From assembly GCA_049999765.1 (NCBI GenBank), contig JBNGIQ010009093.1:1-64000 (forward strand): a DNA stretch of 64,000 nucleotides, written 5' to 3'. The position numbers and the translations under genes are program-made. Below, one piece after another: positions 15,339 to 27,815 of this stretch. Each line of letters opens with the position of its first letter. The first letter of the stretch is position 1. This DNA is from Phaeoceros laevis (Eukaryota; Anthocerotophyta; Anthocerotopsida; Notothyladales). The notes under the pieces were generated by a model. The model was given only the letters and a program-made list of their open reading frames with translations, searched no databases and had not been told where the DNA came from.

Positions 15339-16573
15339 CCTCCAGCTCCTGCGCCGCGCTTCATTCGATCAGGGCGCCTGAAAGCGGGATCTGGAGTTGC
15401 GCGCACAACGGGAGGCCAGCGCGGCTGGGGATTAGCCTCTTCACAACCTCAGTCACAACTCCACCAGCATGGTCCGTGGAAGCGAGAAGGGTGCTCAACT
15501 CTCCCACCAAGCCCCAAGCAGCTGCTCCAATACCGCACGCTCCTGCAGCTGGGCAGGCGAGCCAGTGATGGCAGCAGTTTCGAAAAAGTGCGGCCGAAAT
15601 AGGGATGCGGGACCCCGCAGTGAGCGAAATGCGGGAAGACAAGCCGAACTCCTGCAAGCACCAGGATGTAAGGCGAGGAAGACTGGCGCGAAAGGGGCGG
15701 AGAGAGGCAGGTAGGCCGACGTTCCTACGCAGGCAGGCAGATCGCATTGGCAGACTGGTTGGCTGCCTTGCTGAGGTCTCGCGAGAGAGAGAGCTAAGGA
15801 GCAGTGCAGACCAGTGCAGTGGAGAGAGAGACTGGGGTCAGGCGGTCAGGCCTGACAGGCACAACAGCATGGCGTGCCCATCGCCAACGCTCCTTAAACT
15901 CAAAACAGGTTATCCCTAATTCTGAACCCTTTCCCGCCAAAGTCGGCCAAACCTTTGCGTTACAGTAACCTTTTCTCGGGCTGTTTTCGGTCCTACAGGA
16001 CCCAGACGTATGACTACTGGTTACTGGTTAATTAGCAGCTCCAGACACCAGCTGCCAGCTATCACGATCTAGGGAGTCTTTGAAGTTTAAGTAATAAAGT
16101 GATAAAAGGAACAAACAATTTGTATATTCCACCGACCAAGTATATGATATTCATCATATTCTTATATCCTCTTATATGCTGGACATTGCTGACCAAAGCC
16201 ACCTAAGGTTTTGTCCCACCTCCTCTCAGAATTTTTTTGTTGGAAACTGAAAAAGCATGATCTATGATTCTATGGGTTGATATAAGTCTTGCCTAAAAAC
16301 TACAGTGGAAGAGAAAGTTTTAATTTTTTTCCTAGATACATGGCATACATGCACATACACTTATGGTGATCATATGCATGCAAGGAACAATGTCATCATA
16401 GGTATGTGTGCATTTTTCTAAACGTGTGAATTTTTTTAGAGGAAAAAAAGGCAAATCCAAAGAACAAACTAGTTTTAAATTCTTGGATACGATTCACAAC
16501 TTCAGAAGAAGAAAAAGGACTTCATTATGCTCATATGCATCAATTAAGAGGCACCTCAGGTAGTAACACATAT

Positions 16574-16765
16574 GATCACTTGGTACAATGCAAACTCGTC
16601 TTCACTTGATAAGAAGAAGAAGAAACGTTAATATGTGCTCGATAGGTCATGTAGGTGCTCGATAGGTCATGTAGGTTCACTCATCTCTGATTTTTGTGCA
16701 TAGATGAGTGGATGTTGAGCGGGGATGGCCTCTACCGCTCACGTTTCGCATTGTACCAAGTGATC
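16574..16765. repeat. 18-bp inverted repeat, possible degenerate MITE
   Basis: GATCACTTGGTACAATGC at 16574-16591 recurs in reverse complement at 16748-16765, 156 bp apart. GAAGAA-rich and TTCTTC-rich stretches around the two copies extend the symmetry imperfectly. No target duplication is obvious. Confidence 0.45.
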
Positions 16766-18285
16766 CTCCATATTACAATCATGTGGCGGTATTGGACCCA
16801 TCAAGCACATAATAAGGTTTCCTCTTCTTCTTGTTCTTCTTCACTTGAGGTTGATAGTACTTTGCTACATAACTTGGTACTTATCATAAGATACTATTTT
16901 CAACATTCCTTAACAATAGTGCATTAAGTTAGTGCGAAGAATTTCAAATGGGTGGTTAGTGTATGGTTACCTATGGATTACACCATGTCTTCACATTCAA
17001 GTTCTCTCGAGGTGAATACTACACGAAGTACTATACACATATGCAAATTGCACACTAAATTTCATCTACTTTGCATGGGAATAGCAAGTAATTCCCTGAT
17101 TTGTGAATAATGATCATCTAAGTATGCTTAAATTATGATACATTGTGACTAAGGTCAGTGACTAATTGTTCTTGTAGTTGATACAATATGTAGAAAGATA
17201 TCACTTACTAGAGGACAAGGGCAATCCAAGCCTTATACCTCAGGCTTTAGCTGCTATATTTTGTTCACTTTTGTGTAGCCGTATTGCCCTTACATGAAAT
17301 GATTCTTTCCCCATATTTTCTTCTTCATTTTTTTTTTAAATTTTTCCTAGACCTCACTGGTTTTGTATCTTACATCTCAAACACATTTTTTGTACTTCCG
17401 CTGTTGTAAAATTCCGACCATATCAATATATTGCTTGGGTGCTTTTGGATCTTGTTCCCTTTATCGGTTTCTTACCACGCAACCTTTTTATGTGGAGTGT
17501 CTTGTTGAACTGAAATTACTGAACCCATGGTTGAGCCCAGGTCCACGATATCATGGGTTAAACCCAAATCCATGACATCATAGGTAGAACCCAGGTTCGC
17601 GATATTGTAGTTTTTGTCCACATGAGATGACTCGACTTTTGTGGCATAATAAAAAGAAATTGTAGCATCACATGTTATGGAATTGTGAGGTATTTCTAGT
17701 GTGAAAAGGGTAACCACGTGTTCATGCACAAACTAGATGCGGACATTGTCATGATTTTCCCCCAAAATGCATCATAAATTTGCCAGTTCAACTTTGTGCG
17801 AACTTTGTGTTTTAGTGCAAAAAGGGCATTAGTGAGGAGGCTCTCACTGTAAAAAAATAGAGAAGTAACATCGTGATATATGCTTTGTAAGTTTGTGATA
17901 ATACTATTATATTTTGATTTGACATACATAGCAAAAATGATCTAAAATCATGTATACTATCTTTAAATAGATCCACCATAATTAGATAATTTAGTTGATC
18001 ATAATAGGGATAACACCAATTCAAAGAAATTACTTACATAAATTTTTCACACATCAGCAAGGAACTACTTTGAGGATTTGATGGTGGTCTAATCTATGTA
18101 GTGAATTGAAGTACTTGGTTCCCTTGCATGATGCTCTCCTTAGACCAAACCGTTTCACACACAACAATATGATAAGCCCTATTAAGGCTGGTCCCCCTGT
18201 TGCCTAGGGTGCACAAACGAAAGGGCAGGGTACGCCCCACCCACTCTTCCATTCTGATTTTGCTGGACTCACAACCAGCAGTGGA

Positions 18286-18385
18286 CGCCTTGAAGCTTGG
18301 AGCACTTGGGGACAAGATGGCGACCCGTCCCCTGGCGCCTTGAAGCTTGGAGCACTTGGGGACAAGATGGCGACCCATCCCAGGG
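18286..18385. repeat. 50-bp tandem duplication
   Basis: Two adjacent copies begin CGCCTTGAAGCTTGG and differ at only a few positions near the end of the unit. No coding role is visible. Confidence 0.8.
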
Positions 18386-19299
18386 GACTGGACTGGTGTT
18401 CAATACAGCGTTCTCTGTAAACTCTGCACAACGCAGGGGTGGGGGTCTCAGCTTCACTACTTACCACATATCGTCTTCTCGTAGCTCGTGTTCTGGAGAG
18501 AAAGTTGTAAAGCTTGATCCTTGATCAAAATCAAAAAACTAATCGTCTTCTCGTAACTCGCAAACACCGTACGGCCTTATGCGGTAAAAACGGGCTGATT
18601 GACAGTAGTGTCACAGTACCGGCTAGCAGCAGACACGAGCCAAGATGCCGTCCCCAAGGAAGAAGCGGCTTGACCCCAGATTTTCCATCAAAAAACCGGT
18701 AGTCCTGTGATGATGATTACTCGCGCAAATCGCACGCCGCACGTATCACGATCGGCAAGCCAGCCGGGAAATGAGATGCGCATTAAGTGCGTGATTAGAC
18801 AAGCAATTTGGAATTTGAATCTGAGGGAGGGAAGAAGGAGGGAGAAGGTGGAAGCGCAAAACTCGAAAGCTGGGTCTGCGTGTGGTGTGAAGAGAGGTGG
18901 AGGTGGGGAAGGTTCCGGTCGGGTTGGAAGATGGTTCGCTCGCCGTCCCAGCTGGCTCGTCGGTCGAAGCGGACCGGAATCTGTGACGATCGCTCCCGCT
19001 TTGGTATTGACCATGCGACCATCCATGTTCAATACAGAGTGGCATGTTAGACGGACGTGGCTGTGCTTGGGGCAGGGATGCTTCCTTACCTTTCCCTGCC
19101 TGCCTTTCCTATCGCGGGGGGGATGGCGCAAGGTGGCGAGCATTCATGGGTGCTACCCGCCAAACCCGGGCTTCCGCCGGCACCTGGTCCCTCCACGGAT
19201 TTCCGGCCCGCATTAAACGCTTCCATATCCGGTGGAGCCTACAGCAAACGTATCCGGATGTTTTAAAGTCAAAAGCTCTCAGCTCTGGGCAAATGAGTT

Positions 19300-19383
19300 G
19301 CTAGCTTGCCCGAGTGGTCTAAGGGGGAAGACTTAAGATCTTCTGTACATCAGTACGCGTGGGTTCAAACCCCACAGCTAGCA
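19300..19383 (+). tRNA. tRNA-Leu(UAA)
   Basis: The acceptor stem GCTAGCT pairs with AGCTAGC. The anticodon stem GAAGA/TCTTC encloses the loop CTTAAGA, so the anticodon is UAA, decoding UUA. A long variable arm and the T-arm GGGTTCAAACCCC fit a class II leucine tRNA. Length is 84 nt including discriminator A; the CCA tail is not encoded. No intron is present. Confidence 0.95.
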
Positions 19384-21469
19384 TCATTCCAATTGCAATC
19401 TAGTACGGAGCGTTTTCGAAGTGCTGGAAATTCGACTAGTGTAGTTACAAGGGGGAAGGGCCTCTTACATCCCCGCTTAGGGCCTCGGAACGTGCTCGGC
19501 TGCCCCGATGTATGTGTGGGCCTTGGCAAAAATGTTATCAGTACTTTTGCCATTTACCATTTCTGGGTCGCGCTTGCACTCCCGTGCTAAGAACAGGCGT
19601 GGTTGTCCCCACACTTGGAGTGTTGGGCTGCACCTGAAATGGTAGAATAACATAACTACTGTAGTCTTTGGTTTACAGTAACCTTCTACCTGCCGGTCGT
19701 GCTCGCTCCATAACCGCAGCAGGCACACGACACGACTCAAGGCTCGTTGAGAAGACGAGTAGATCTGAGTGGCATGCCATCAATCCAATTGTACAACACC
19801 TGCTTCCACAACCCACAACAGTCCGGCCCGGCCCAGCCGAGGCAAGCGTCGTCAAAAAACCGACACGTTCACTGTACCGGACGTGGCGGCACATGGGAGG
19901 CTTACGTCTGCTGTGTGTGCCGGTGGTTGCTGCTCGACACTCCTCCCCACCCCTGATTAGCATTTAAATCAACAGGCTGCCCCTGTGCACACTGTTGTGT
20001 CCTACATGTAGACTGTGTAGGTTGCTAGACTACTCCTAATCAATCAGCCAAGGAGAGACCGACGGACAAGTGAAAAGCTACTTCTCATGCCTACGTGCCA
20101 GAGTGAAGATATTATCCACTTGTCGTGCCTCTTCAAGTTGGGCCATGCACGTCCCCTCCTCCATGCCTATGCCCAATCTTGTAATAAGTAGAGCAGAAGA
20201 CCAGCACGCTACACTACTTGGAGTCAAGAAGATGTGTAAATGCATGAGCCACACCCCACGTCCACTCCTCCCACTACCATTCCAGTACTGTAGACTGGCT
20301 TCTCCGGGCCCGGCTCTAAATGCATGCGTGCCGGCTTCTACAGTGAAATCGCTCCTTTCTTTCCATGGTGAGCATTTGTCTCCTTGCGCGCCTCGGTTGG
20401 CTGGCTGCCCTTTTCGAGCCGATACCCCGTGGACGAGTCAACTGAAAGTTAGCCTCCAACCATGGGGCTTCTCTTATTACCAAGAGGAAGGGCCCCCCAC
20501 CTCACTCCCATCGACTGTTCACATGCCTCATGCTGCCACGGATTTGGGCTCCTCCCAGTCTTCTTGTCTGCTATCGACAACCTTATCAGTACTTCCAAAC
20601 CCCACTCCCAGTTCTGCCTCTTCTGCCCGCCACCCGAACGCACCGCCAGTACAGTCCGGATGCAACTAACCACCACCCGTGAAACCTCGGAAAAAGGTCC
20701 TGCGTACCTCCATCCAAATAAAAGCACAATGGAGCATCCACCTTCTAGCCTGCGCGCACAACCACCTCGCTTTCTCGTGAACTCCGGCAGGGCAATTGCC
20801 CTGGGCCAGCTCCTTTGTTATTGCAAGAATCGCTAATGTCCTAAACCCTCAGCCTAAGCTCTTGTTACAATGTCGGATCCGTCACTTTCTCTACCAGATT
20901 CCCTTCTGCTATCCTTCTCGTGCCTCACCTGTCCGGGAGCAATGTAATGTACAAAACTCGGCATTCGCCCTGCGGCCAAAACTGTCCCAGAGAGGTGCTA
21001 CAGGTAGGACTCTCTTGTTTCCACTTGCGGACATTGTCCTCCTCCCAAGTAGCATCAGTTTGTCGAGTCACGCATGCGTGCACAGCACCCATGGTCTCTT
21101 GAACTGCTAGATCTCCTTGTCCTTGACGAAAAGCTGGCCGTTTGTACCTCAGAGCCCATAGAAACCATGGGTCAGCTCACTCCAGCTCCTACAGCAACCT
21201 GCAACCAGCTCCAGTACCGCCTTACGAGGTCCATATGTAGCAACACACTGCCAGTTTGACAGTGCCCTGGTTTTGGCCCTGCCGAAATGGAAAAACACCC
21301 AGCAAGTCGATTGTGCACCACACTTCTTTGCTGTGGGCACTGGGCAACAGCCCATGGGAGTGTCCTTATTGCCAGGGCACACAGCCAGGAAGGCCCGTGA
21401 CCAGAGGCAGCACTCATCCTGTTTACAAGCTCTCGTCAGCCACTGCCGCCTGCCAGCCTGGATGGCCAC
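19384..21469. other. gene-free intergenic region
   Basis: It lies between the tRNA-Leu gene and the 3' end of the syntaxin gene. The rightmost few hundred bases are likely the syntaxin 3' UTR (minus strand). ORFs at 20.1-20.8 kb occur on both strands, lack family signatures and show no spliced extension, so I do not call them. Confidence 0.5.
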
Positions 21470-23866
21470 TCAGAAAACAAGCTTCTTGACAATGAGGAGG
21501 AAAAGCATAAACATGATGGCAGCAACTAGGACCATCACACAGACGACCATGCCTCCCCTTTTCTGGGTCCGTTCCGCCTGGAAAAGGAGAACCAAGAAGC
21601 AAAGAGGTCAGGGGATCAAGTACACTAACGGTCACCGGCAACCAAATAGATGTTCTTGCATTGTGGTACTCAGGCATATTTTCTACCAGCTGATATATGC
21701 CCACACAAGTTCAGAGGAAAAAGATCCCTAACGGCAGGCCTCATACCTGCTGTAGCTCTTTCACACCCTGTTCAACAGACGCAGCAACATTCTGAATGTT
21801 GAATTCAATGCGGTCCACAATAGTGCCCTGTCCCATCATAAACCCGAGCTAGGTAGACGCTCATACACAATGCACTACCCATTTATTGAGCTGCTCATGT
21901 CCATGGATCAACATACCTGATCAATAACAAGTGCAGAAAGTTCTTTCATGATCTGTGCCAGGTCGTTCACTGAACTGACAATCTGTTAAATACCACCAAA
22001 TGTGTTACAAAGAGCAATACACTGCAAAGCAGCAACTTATCGAACATAGAGTCTTCCTGCCGACCTCAGCCTTTGGGCAGGCATCGTCTGACATGGTGGG
22101 AAAAGTACCTGAGTAATTTCTTTCTCTCGCTCCAAAGACTGAGCCTCACTTTGCTTCAATAAGGACACCTGCTGCTCATTAAAGCCCTACAAGTATAAGG
22201 CTGGTTAAAATTTTACTATTGTCCTGATGTGGATGATAAATCCATCTTCATGGCCACACGCCAGCACATGACAGAGGACAGGATCAGTCAATCTCACGGG
22301 GTCAAAAAATGATGTGTCTTCTTCTCGTTTGCTTTGAAGATCCACACCAATGCCATCTGCTGATCCTCCCTTATTGCACAAAGCAGCAAATAAAGAATAT
22401 TTAGCCATCAGCGCAAACAGCCTGCCACCAACTGAGGACCGTGCGTTATCTCTAGTAATTGAGCCCAATAGTCACTAGAAAAAACTGAGGACCGTGAGCA
22501 CTGTAAATTAATCCACTGGTCGACACCTCTTGCTGCTGACGCAGCCTTTGCAGGTAGCCCTTCTGCTGCTTACGGAACTCAAGTGAAAGACTCTGCAAAT
22601 CTGTGGCCAAAGATCGCTGCACCCATCAATCACAAAACGAGTGAGCAAACCTAATGGTAAACCGAGCTCCATTTCCCACCGTGCATACACTCAAAAACCC
22701 CCAGTTTTGCTACCTGGACATTCCGACGCAGATTTGCATCTTCCTGCGAGCCTGGCACTTTTGAAAGGTGCTGAAGTCTTTGCTCACTTTTTTTCAGCAA
22801 CTTGGTTATCTCAGTGCTCAGGAGTTCTACTGTATGCTGGTCTCCAGAGTCATCGTCAAATGTCGGCATCAAAGCACGCCCATGTGCTTTCGCCAGCTCT
22901 GTCATTTTTGTCCGTATATTTTGCATATCCGCTTGTACCTGCTCGGATACATCTACCCAGGCTGGGGGAAGGCTCACAGCCACAGATCCTGCCCTACAAC
23001 ATGGTTCAACGAAATGGAATGGCACTACTGAGACATGGTAACAGTCAGGACGAACACATTCGACACTGAAAAAATGATGTATGTGCAACTCCGCAATCCT
23101 CACCAGTGGCAAAGCGTGTCATTGGAATGTGAACAATTCTCTAGCAAGAATGACCAGCTTAGTATCCAGACAGGACAGCAACCCTACATCCAGCTAGCAA
23201 ACTCAGCGCTAAGCCCGTATTCTGACTTCAAACCAGCTCAAGCACCACGGAAGCCCTGGAAAATAGGCTGTGGCATGCCTAGAGCGCAGGTTCTCTGACC
23301 TAAAACCATATTCAGTATGTGAATTGCTGAACTGCTCGCTCAATTGTGCACCATATGGATAATCCCCGGCAAACAGTGTAGCGCAGAGCTTCAAGTGAAT
23401 TCTAGATCTTTGTGCGCATAACAGATCAGCTTCTAGCGGCTACCACGGAAGTGATCTGAAAATGGAACTGCGGAATCGATCACCTTGCAGTCAGATCCAG
23501 GAAAACCGAGCCATCGTAGGTTTCTTCCTGCCGACCTGGGTATAGGATCGCCAGACGAAACGAAATCCATACTGCAACCTAGGCAATCCACCACAGATAG
23601 TACCAGAGAAGACACCTGCTTCAGGCTGGTTGCCTGCTTCTTGGCTAGCACCTGGGAAAGCCAGCACCAGATCAGGACACACTCAAAAGGACAGGCAATG
23701 CGTACCGAGAGGAGTCGGCGCCTCCTGCCTGCTTCAGCAATGGTGCGGCCACGAGCTCTATTTGGCTCCCAGAAGCCGAGGCGGACGAAGCTCCCACAAA
23801 GGGTCGCACCTGCCGGAGCGCATCTCTGTACTTCCGGAACAGCGCGGTCTGGTTGCGCGTTGCCAT
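21470..23866 (-). CDS. SYP4: SYP4-type Qa-SNARE (trans-Golgi syntaxin)
   Basis: SYP4 syntaxins mediate membrane fusion at the trans-Golgi network/early endosome. Eight exons in transcription order: 23706-23866, 22714-22993, 22527-22616, 22298-22369, 22109-22186, 21917-21982, 21747-21827 and 21470-21577; all phases agree and give 311 residues. The start MATRNQTALFRKYRDA, the segment LPPAWVDVSEQV and MTELAKAHGRALMPTF are hallmarks of the family. The Habc region follows, then the Qa-SNARE helix spanning exons 6-7 with the central glutamine in VIDQGTIVDRI, and a C-terminal anchor (about 22 hydrophobic residues beginning MVVCVMVLV) with a few lumenal residues. The first intron is the longest (712 bp). 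The exon 4 acceptor is the slightly unusual TAAG. The gene is divergent from the OMA1-type gene, 850 bp away. Confidence 0.95.
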
Positions 23867-24716
23867 TGTGGCAGATCTGCACCCCGGTCAGCAGAAGCAA
23901 ACCAGAATTTTGCCAGATCTGAGCCCGCCAATGTCGCAGTGACGCTAAATGCAGCAATCACTGCTCCAAACGGTGATGAGGGGCAAGGGCGTGGCTGGCA
24001 CGCAGGGCCAAGTCGAAAAACAGCGTGCTGGCAGTAAGAAACAAGGGAGGAGGGGGCCATGGCTGCGAGCAACATCGGTCCATGGCACCGTTCATGCACT
24101 GCTCCTTCCTGCTCTTCAACTCCCCCTCGCTCACGCTAGCTCACTGTCTCCAGGCATCAGTATGATGCTTCGCGTTATTTCCACCCCCTTCACACAGCGG
24201 CATTTCCGGGAACTGTTAACGGCTTAGTAGCCTGCCGCCTAACACACTTTAACACGTCCCGTGGGCCGCGTCGAGTGGACTCCTGCCAGTCACTGCAGTG
24301 TCGGATGCGCATGGAGGGCACGCGTTGCAACAAGTTCCGACTTGGGCTCCCACTCGATTGTCCAGGTTGCTGGAAGTGAGAAACAAGCTGGAGGTGACCG
24401 ACGTGACTTGGTTGATGGTTTCCGAATCCTTGGTTACTGTCGCATGTAGACGTAATTTGTCCAATTGTAGCGCGGAGGAGTCTGCGTGATCCACCGCTTT
24501 TGTGAGTACAATTTCTGCATCCCTTGGGTGGCTTGTTCTCGCCGAATAAGCTGCAAAATGGCCCTTATGTCCTGCAATAGCAGCGCTCCTCCGCACATAG
24601 CGTTTTGGTTGTGAACAACTGTTCAATGCCTAACGGAGCTGCAATTTCTTGCAGATTGAAACTTTTTGCCGGTGAATATATGAGTCAACGTTCTTGTGGA
24701 TAACTGCGTAAAAGGC
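23867..24716. other. divergent promoter region of SYP4 and OMA1-type genes
   Basis: The two start codons face away from each other across 850 bp, so both promoters and 5' leaders must lie here. I see no further gene. The exact transcription starts cannot be read from the sequence. Confidence 0.55.
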
Positions 24717-26737
24717 ATGGCACTAGCTATAGCGAAGTCGAGGCAACTTGTGGGTCTAGCGTTTGCCAATTTTACTACTGTCCGAGAATCAGTTTGCAAA
24801 AACTTCCCAGTGTACAAGCATCCTTCACTCGGTTCATTTGTTATCAATGAGGCTATCACGGAATGGAGAGAGGAGATCTTGAAGCATTGCTCTCGGCTTG
24901 ACAGGCAGGCCTTTTTGGAACATCTTCCTCATATGGTAGGGATCAGACCAAGCGCTGTTAAGGCAGGAGCACCAAGGCTTGAGCAGTTCAGCAATAGAGC
25001 TTTATTCACGCCTGCTAAAAATCTAAGTATAACAGCAGGTTCTGGAACTCAATATCTCCGTGGTTGCCGATCCTTCTCTAAAATGGCGAGGGCACCCTGG
25101 TCGCATGAAGCAAAAACATCTGGGGCAAGTCTTCAAGTTCTGCGCAACGTCAAGCGAGGAGGATTTGCTTCAGGACGTAGGCTGTATCATACAGATGAGC
25201 AGGGGTACCAGCACTTCAAGGCACGAGGACCACGGGCTTGGTTACAACGGCCGGAGGGAAGCTATCTTTCAGACCGGAGAGTTATTGTTGTTGTTGTGCT
25301 TGCAGGTGGAAGTGCTTATATCTACTATACACACTTGGAGGTTGTGCCGTATACACATCGCAAGCACTTCGTGCTTTTGACACCTGAAATGGAAAGGCAG
25401 ATTGGTGAAAACCAGTTCCAGCAAGTAAGTAACCTGATTTGCCTTCCATGTAACAGTCAAATTTGTTCTAGCTCGATATAGTTGGGACTGTGACGAGACA
25501 TTGCAAGTCAAACTCCTAGGTCAACAAGGGTTGTGTTAAAACCAGTGATATGTTCCTCTTGTTCACGTAAGTTTTAGATTGTCTGATTCAGTTGTTTTGA
25601 AGTTGGGAATTCGCTCTCAACTGCATGGTAGATTTTATACTCTATGTGCAGTTGAAGCAGCAGTGGGGGAAGCAAATACTTCCACCATTTCACCCGGCAA
25701 GTGTTAAGGTCCAGAGAGTTGCAAAAGAGATTATTGGGGCAGTGATGTCTGCAGTTGGAGAGGAGAAGGAGTGGATTACATTGCACCACGGTGGTATCTC
25801 TACGTCACCTGATCGGTTTTTTGCTGGACCTGGAGATACATGGGATGCTCCAGCTTACCTGCATGGACACGGAGACTCTACAAAGATGTACGGTAACGAA
25901 GAAGATCTGGATGACAAATGGGTTGAACGCAGTAGACAGGAGGGGCTGGAGAAAGGTCAGCGGGGATATTTAGATCACTTGAAGGGCATGAAGTGGGAAA
26001 TCATTGTCGTAGATCTAGATGTTCTGAATGCAATGTGTCTTCCTGGTGGAAAGATAGTCGTGTTTACAGGACTTCTCAAGCAATTCAAAACTGACCCAGA
26101 GATTGCAACTGTGCTGGGCCATGAGGTAAGTGACATGTTTGAAGAAACCAATGGATGGAGTGCAGTATTTGATCTTTCTTCTTTGCAACTCTTCACAGTG
26201 GTTTGTCCCGTCCATGGGCAGGTTGCTCACGCTGTGGCCCGACATGTCGCAGAGAAGCTCACACAAGCTATCTGGCTGGGATTTCTGAAACTCACTGCCC
26301 TGGTATTCTTCAACATGCCTGCTATAATCAATGACATTTCAGATCTCGTCATTGCTCTCCCATTTTCCAGAAGGTAAACTGTGCACCCGCATTCTAGTTT
26401 GTCCGTATGGTGGAAATTTTGGCAAGAAAAGGTGCAACTGGCTGCTTTGTACATTACAGCTTCTCGTCCTTTTCCCACTTGCAGAATGGAAATGGAAGCA
26501 GATCATATTGGTTTGATCTTAATGGCCGCGGCAGGATTTAATCCCGTGCTTGCACCTTTATTTTATGAGAAGCTGGGAAAGTTTGAAAAGCACCCAGAGT
26601 ACTTGGAATACTTGTCTACTCATCCTCTAGGCAAGAGGAGAGCACAGTCGCTTCGAGAGAGTGAGACTATGAAGCGGGCGATAACAATATATGAGGAAAG
26701 ATTATATGGACGTCTGAATCTTCGTCGGTATCTTTAA
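24717..26737 (+). CDS. OMA1: OMA1-type mitochondrial M48 metalloendopeptidase
   Basis: OMA1 is a zinc protease of the inner mitochondrial membrane involved in stress-dependent quality control. Four exons, 24717-25424, 25652-26125, 26222-26373 and 26485-26737, join in phase to 528 residues. The first residues (MALAIAKSRQLVGL) are basic and free of acids for over 20 positions, fitting a mitochondrial presequence. A membrane segment (VIVVVVLAGGSAYIYY) precedes VPYTHRKHFVLLTPEME, a family signature. The zinc site is HEVAH, created by the exon 2-3 junction (LGHE then VAHAVARH), with the downstream EMEADHIG supplying the third ligand. Plant relatives usually have HEVGH, so Gly-to-Ala is a small deviation at a non-ligand position. 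The N-terminal 170 residues before YQHFKARGPRAW are longer and less conserved than usual. Confidence 0.93.
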
Positions 26738-27815
26738 TGAAGTCCCTGTGGTCTGGCGGCTGACGCTAGAGCCTGCATCCAGGAAGACCACAACCTTCAG
26801 AAGTTGAGCAGCTCAAGGGTTCACACGTGGATTGGAAGTTCACAGAAGCCTCTAGCGAACAGGACCGTCGGCTGGTGCACCTTGTTACGCCACTCTATGT
26901 TTGGGTGGCTCAATAAATAGGCAAGCCTGTCCCACCAAACCTGTGTTTCTCGCTCCAAGCAAATGTGGTCCTGACGTGAATGTTTATGCTCACAATCGCG
27001 TTAGGTTGATGTTCGTTGGTATGCCACGTCATCGAACATAGTATTCATAAAACGCCCATTACATATCGCGGACGTCCGGAACTGTTCGGTTGTGAGACAC
27101 GCTCTACGACGTGCAGGCACGATGTCCGCATGGTGCAACGGAACGGGGATCGTGATCCGACGTGGCGGTGGTACCATCTACGTGGCCATCTCACCTGCGA
27201 AATGCCACTGTCCTGCCCCTGCGGCTGCGCCTACCTGCTTGCCTCTCTTCCCGCGCGCTCACGAGCTGGCACCGTTTCTAATTTTACCGCCCCTTTGGGT
27301 CCGCAATCGCTGCACCCACCTTCTCCAGCTCCCGCACTTGGCTGTCTCTCATTCTGCACCCCATTGTCCTCATCTGCCAGCTCAAACCAGGGGATGGTGT
27401 CGATCTCAAGGTAGGCCATCTCGTTGCGTAGCTATGCAATGATCGGGCTTGCTGTGATTGTAGCCTACTGGATCGGTGTTTGCCTTGCTGCCGGCCTGGG
27501 AATTTTCTGAGGTGCTTGCGTGCTTTGAAGATCGAATCCAACTGGATCTGGGAGGCTTGGTTCGGGCTGAGTGTTCCTGATCTTCGTCGCTGGCCGCTGA
27601 CCATCTTGGAGTTTTTGGTCTTTCACAGGAAAAAGACAATCGGATGGATCGAACATTAGATCTGCTGCAGAGCATCCGTGATGTGTTGCAAGAAGCTGCT
27701 GGATGAACGAAACTACTTGCTGGGTGATTAGGTGTACATAGGTCTTGAGCACCGCGCAGCACCACTGCTGTGGTGGTGGCATTAAAGCATTGTGACCAGG
27801 ATCAGAAGCTGCACA
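26738..27815. other. intergenic region between tandem plus-strand genes
   Basis: It should contain the OMA1-type 3' UTR and the promoter and leader of the NEK-type kinase. Overlapping short ORFs on both strands at 27.0-27.8 kb show no family resemblance. Confidence 0.5.

Larger units (their letters stand above)
15339..19299. other. gene-free AT-rich intergenic region with small repeats
   Basis: The part next to 15338 is probably the leader and promoter of the AGC kinase (GA-rich around 15780-15830). From about 16.0 to 18.2 kb the sequence is AT-rich and I find no supported gene. It holds an 18-bp inverted repeat (16574-16591 and 16748-16765), a 20-bp tandem copy near 16637-16672, and a 50-bp tandem duplication at 18286-18385. 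ORFs around 18.7-19.2 kb overlap on both strands and resemble nothing known. Confidence 0.55.

Noticed and set aside
18707-19216. 169-codon plus-strand ORF near 19 kb
   Set aside because: Several overlapping ORFs of similar length occur on both strands, with no domain or splice evidence.
26122-26235. Apparent split of the OMA1 zinc motif considered as loss of the active site
   Set aside because: The HE at the end of exon 2 joins VAH at the start of exon 3 in phase, restoring HEVAH.
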